64,000 nucleotides of DNA from Rhodoblastus sp. (GTDB lineage: Bacteria; Pseudomonadota; Alphaproteobacteria; Rhizobiales; Beijerinckiaceae), in the NCBI RefSeq assembly GCF_019449565.1, contig NZ_JAGRPM010000088.1, forward strand, positions 62,001-126,000, in the 5' to 3' direction. The position numbers and the translations under genes were made by a program. Position 1 is the stretch's first letter; every line of letters begins with the position of its first letter. This document shows, in pieces, positions 63,753 through 64,000 of this stretch. The notes below the pieces were generated by a model that did not search any database, was not told the origin of the DNA, and worked only from the letters and a program-made list of their open reading frames with translations.

Positions 63753-64000
63753 ATGAAGTCCGAGGCGCGCATCGCCGCCGCGGGCGCGGACCTGACGATC
63801 ATTGGCGGCGGTTCGGCGGCGCAGGTGGAGCATGGCCTCGCCCGCGCCCATCATCGCGCGAGGGCGGATGGCAAGCCGCTGCATGGCGTGCTGAGCTTCG
63901 GCATCGCGGGCGCGCTGGCCCCGCATCTGCGTCCGGGCGATGTTTTGCTGCCGCACGCCGTCCATGCAGGCGGCAAGGCCTATGCTTGCCATGCGGGATG
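63753..64000 (+). CDS. hpnG: Hopanoid-associated phosphorylase HpnG, partial at right edge
   Basis: The first 82 codons of a nucleoside-phosphorylase-type protein; HpnG releases adenine from adenosylhopane to give ribosylhopane. Seen are MKSEARIA, LTIIGGGSAAQVEHGLARA and GVLSFGIAGALAPHLRPGDVLLP. The true start may lie upstream, since the in-frame codons before 63753 (RIAIVVG) match the usual HpnG start region; a GTG or TTG would be needed and none has a clear ribosome site. The gene runs off the window. Confidence 0.8.
   Translation, partial: MKSEARIAAAGADLTIIGGGSAAQVEHGLARAHHRARADGKPLHGVLSFGIAGALAPHLRPGDVLLPHAVHAGGKAYACHAG

Overview
The window is a GC-rich, gene-dense chromosomal segment of an alphaproteobacterium. 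Hyphomicrobiales (Rhizobiales) is the likely order: it carries a MarR gene divergent from a branched-chain aminotransferase and followed by an OmpR-type two-component pair, a DUF2849-cysI-DUF934-cysH-cysD-cysN sulfate block, UbiK, MidA and PgeF homologues, and two hopanoid loci. A Beijerinckiaceae or Methylocystaceae-like host would fit, but no gene here proves the family. No rRNA, tRNA, CRISPR array, transposase or integrase was recognised.

Layout. 0.2-4.9 kb: ilvE-type aminotransferase (minus), divergent MarR regulator, response regulator and histidine kinase, and a SEC-C protein. 4.9-7.5 kb: minus-strand YbjN-proC-TetR group and ubiK. 7.7-11.9 kb: plus-strand lgt-midA-pgeF operon and a secreted unknown. 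11.9-17.2 kb: hrpB, kup and a small methyltransferase-like gene. 17.2-24.9 kb: an accessory stretch in which two unrelated cargoes are separated by repeated copies of the 3' end of purU. The cargoes are a 964-aa RTX/Ig-like exported protein and an oxidoreductase-SDR-TetR cassette. 25-30 kb: a membrane protein and a YhaN/YhaO-like nuclease-ATPase pair. 30.2-34.2 kb: nitrilase-family hydrolase with modBC, then folP-folK. 34.4-38.4 kb: an RpfC-like hybrid kinase with an atypical REC plus degenerate GGDEF/EAL partner. 38.4-42.3 kb: pirin, ArsR and tex. 42.4-45.3 kb: hopanoid genes hpnL, hpnM and hpnI. 45.4-47.3 kb: thiC with a TPP riboswitch. 47.5-50.6 kb: six small genes, mostly for exported envelope proteins. 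50.6-56.5 kb: assimilatory sulfate reduction operon. 56.8-64 kb: hpnA-B-C-D-E, then an interruption, then the start of hpnG at the right edge.

How the genes work together. hpnC, hpnD and hpnE make squalene from farnesyl diphosphate; hpnA, hpnB, hpnG and hpnI belong to hopanoid side-chain elaboration and hpnL/hpnM to hopanoid-associated envelope functions. The squalene-hopene cyclase (shc/hpnF) expected between hpnE and hpnG is absent. In its place are a convergent metallopeptidase-like gene, a decayed second copy of the hpnE 3' end, and a repeat-rich proline tract. The cys operon covers sulfate activation (cysD, cysN), APS reduction (cysH) and sulfite reduction (cysI).

Most notable observations: (1) duplicated gene 3' ends flank accessory cargo at two independent loci, purU (three tails) and hpnE (two tails); (2) a HELVH-motif putative metallopeptidase sits inside the hopanoid operon; (3) an RpfC-like sensor has a REC/degenerate GGDEF-EAL partner that lacks both the EAL motif and the conserved REC lysine; (4) convincing palindromic operators lie beside the MarR and TetR genes and a 32-bp palindrome lies between ubiK and lgt. 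All functional names come from reading the sequences, not from database searches.
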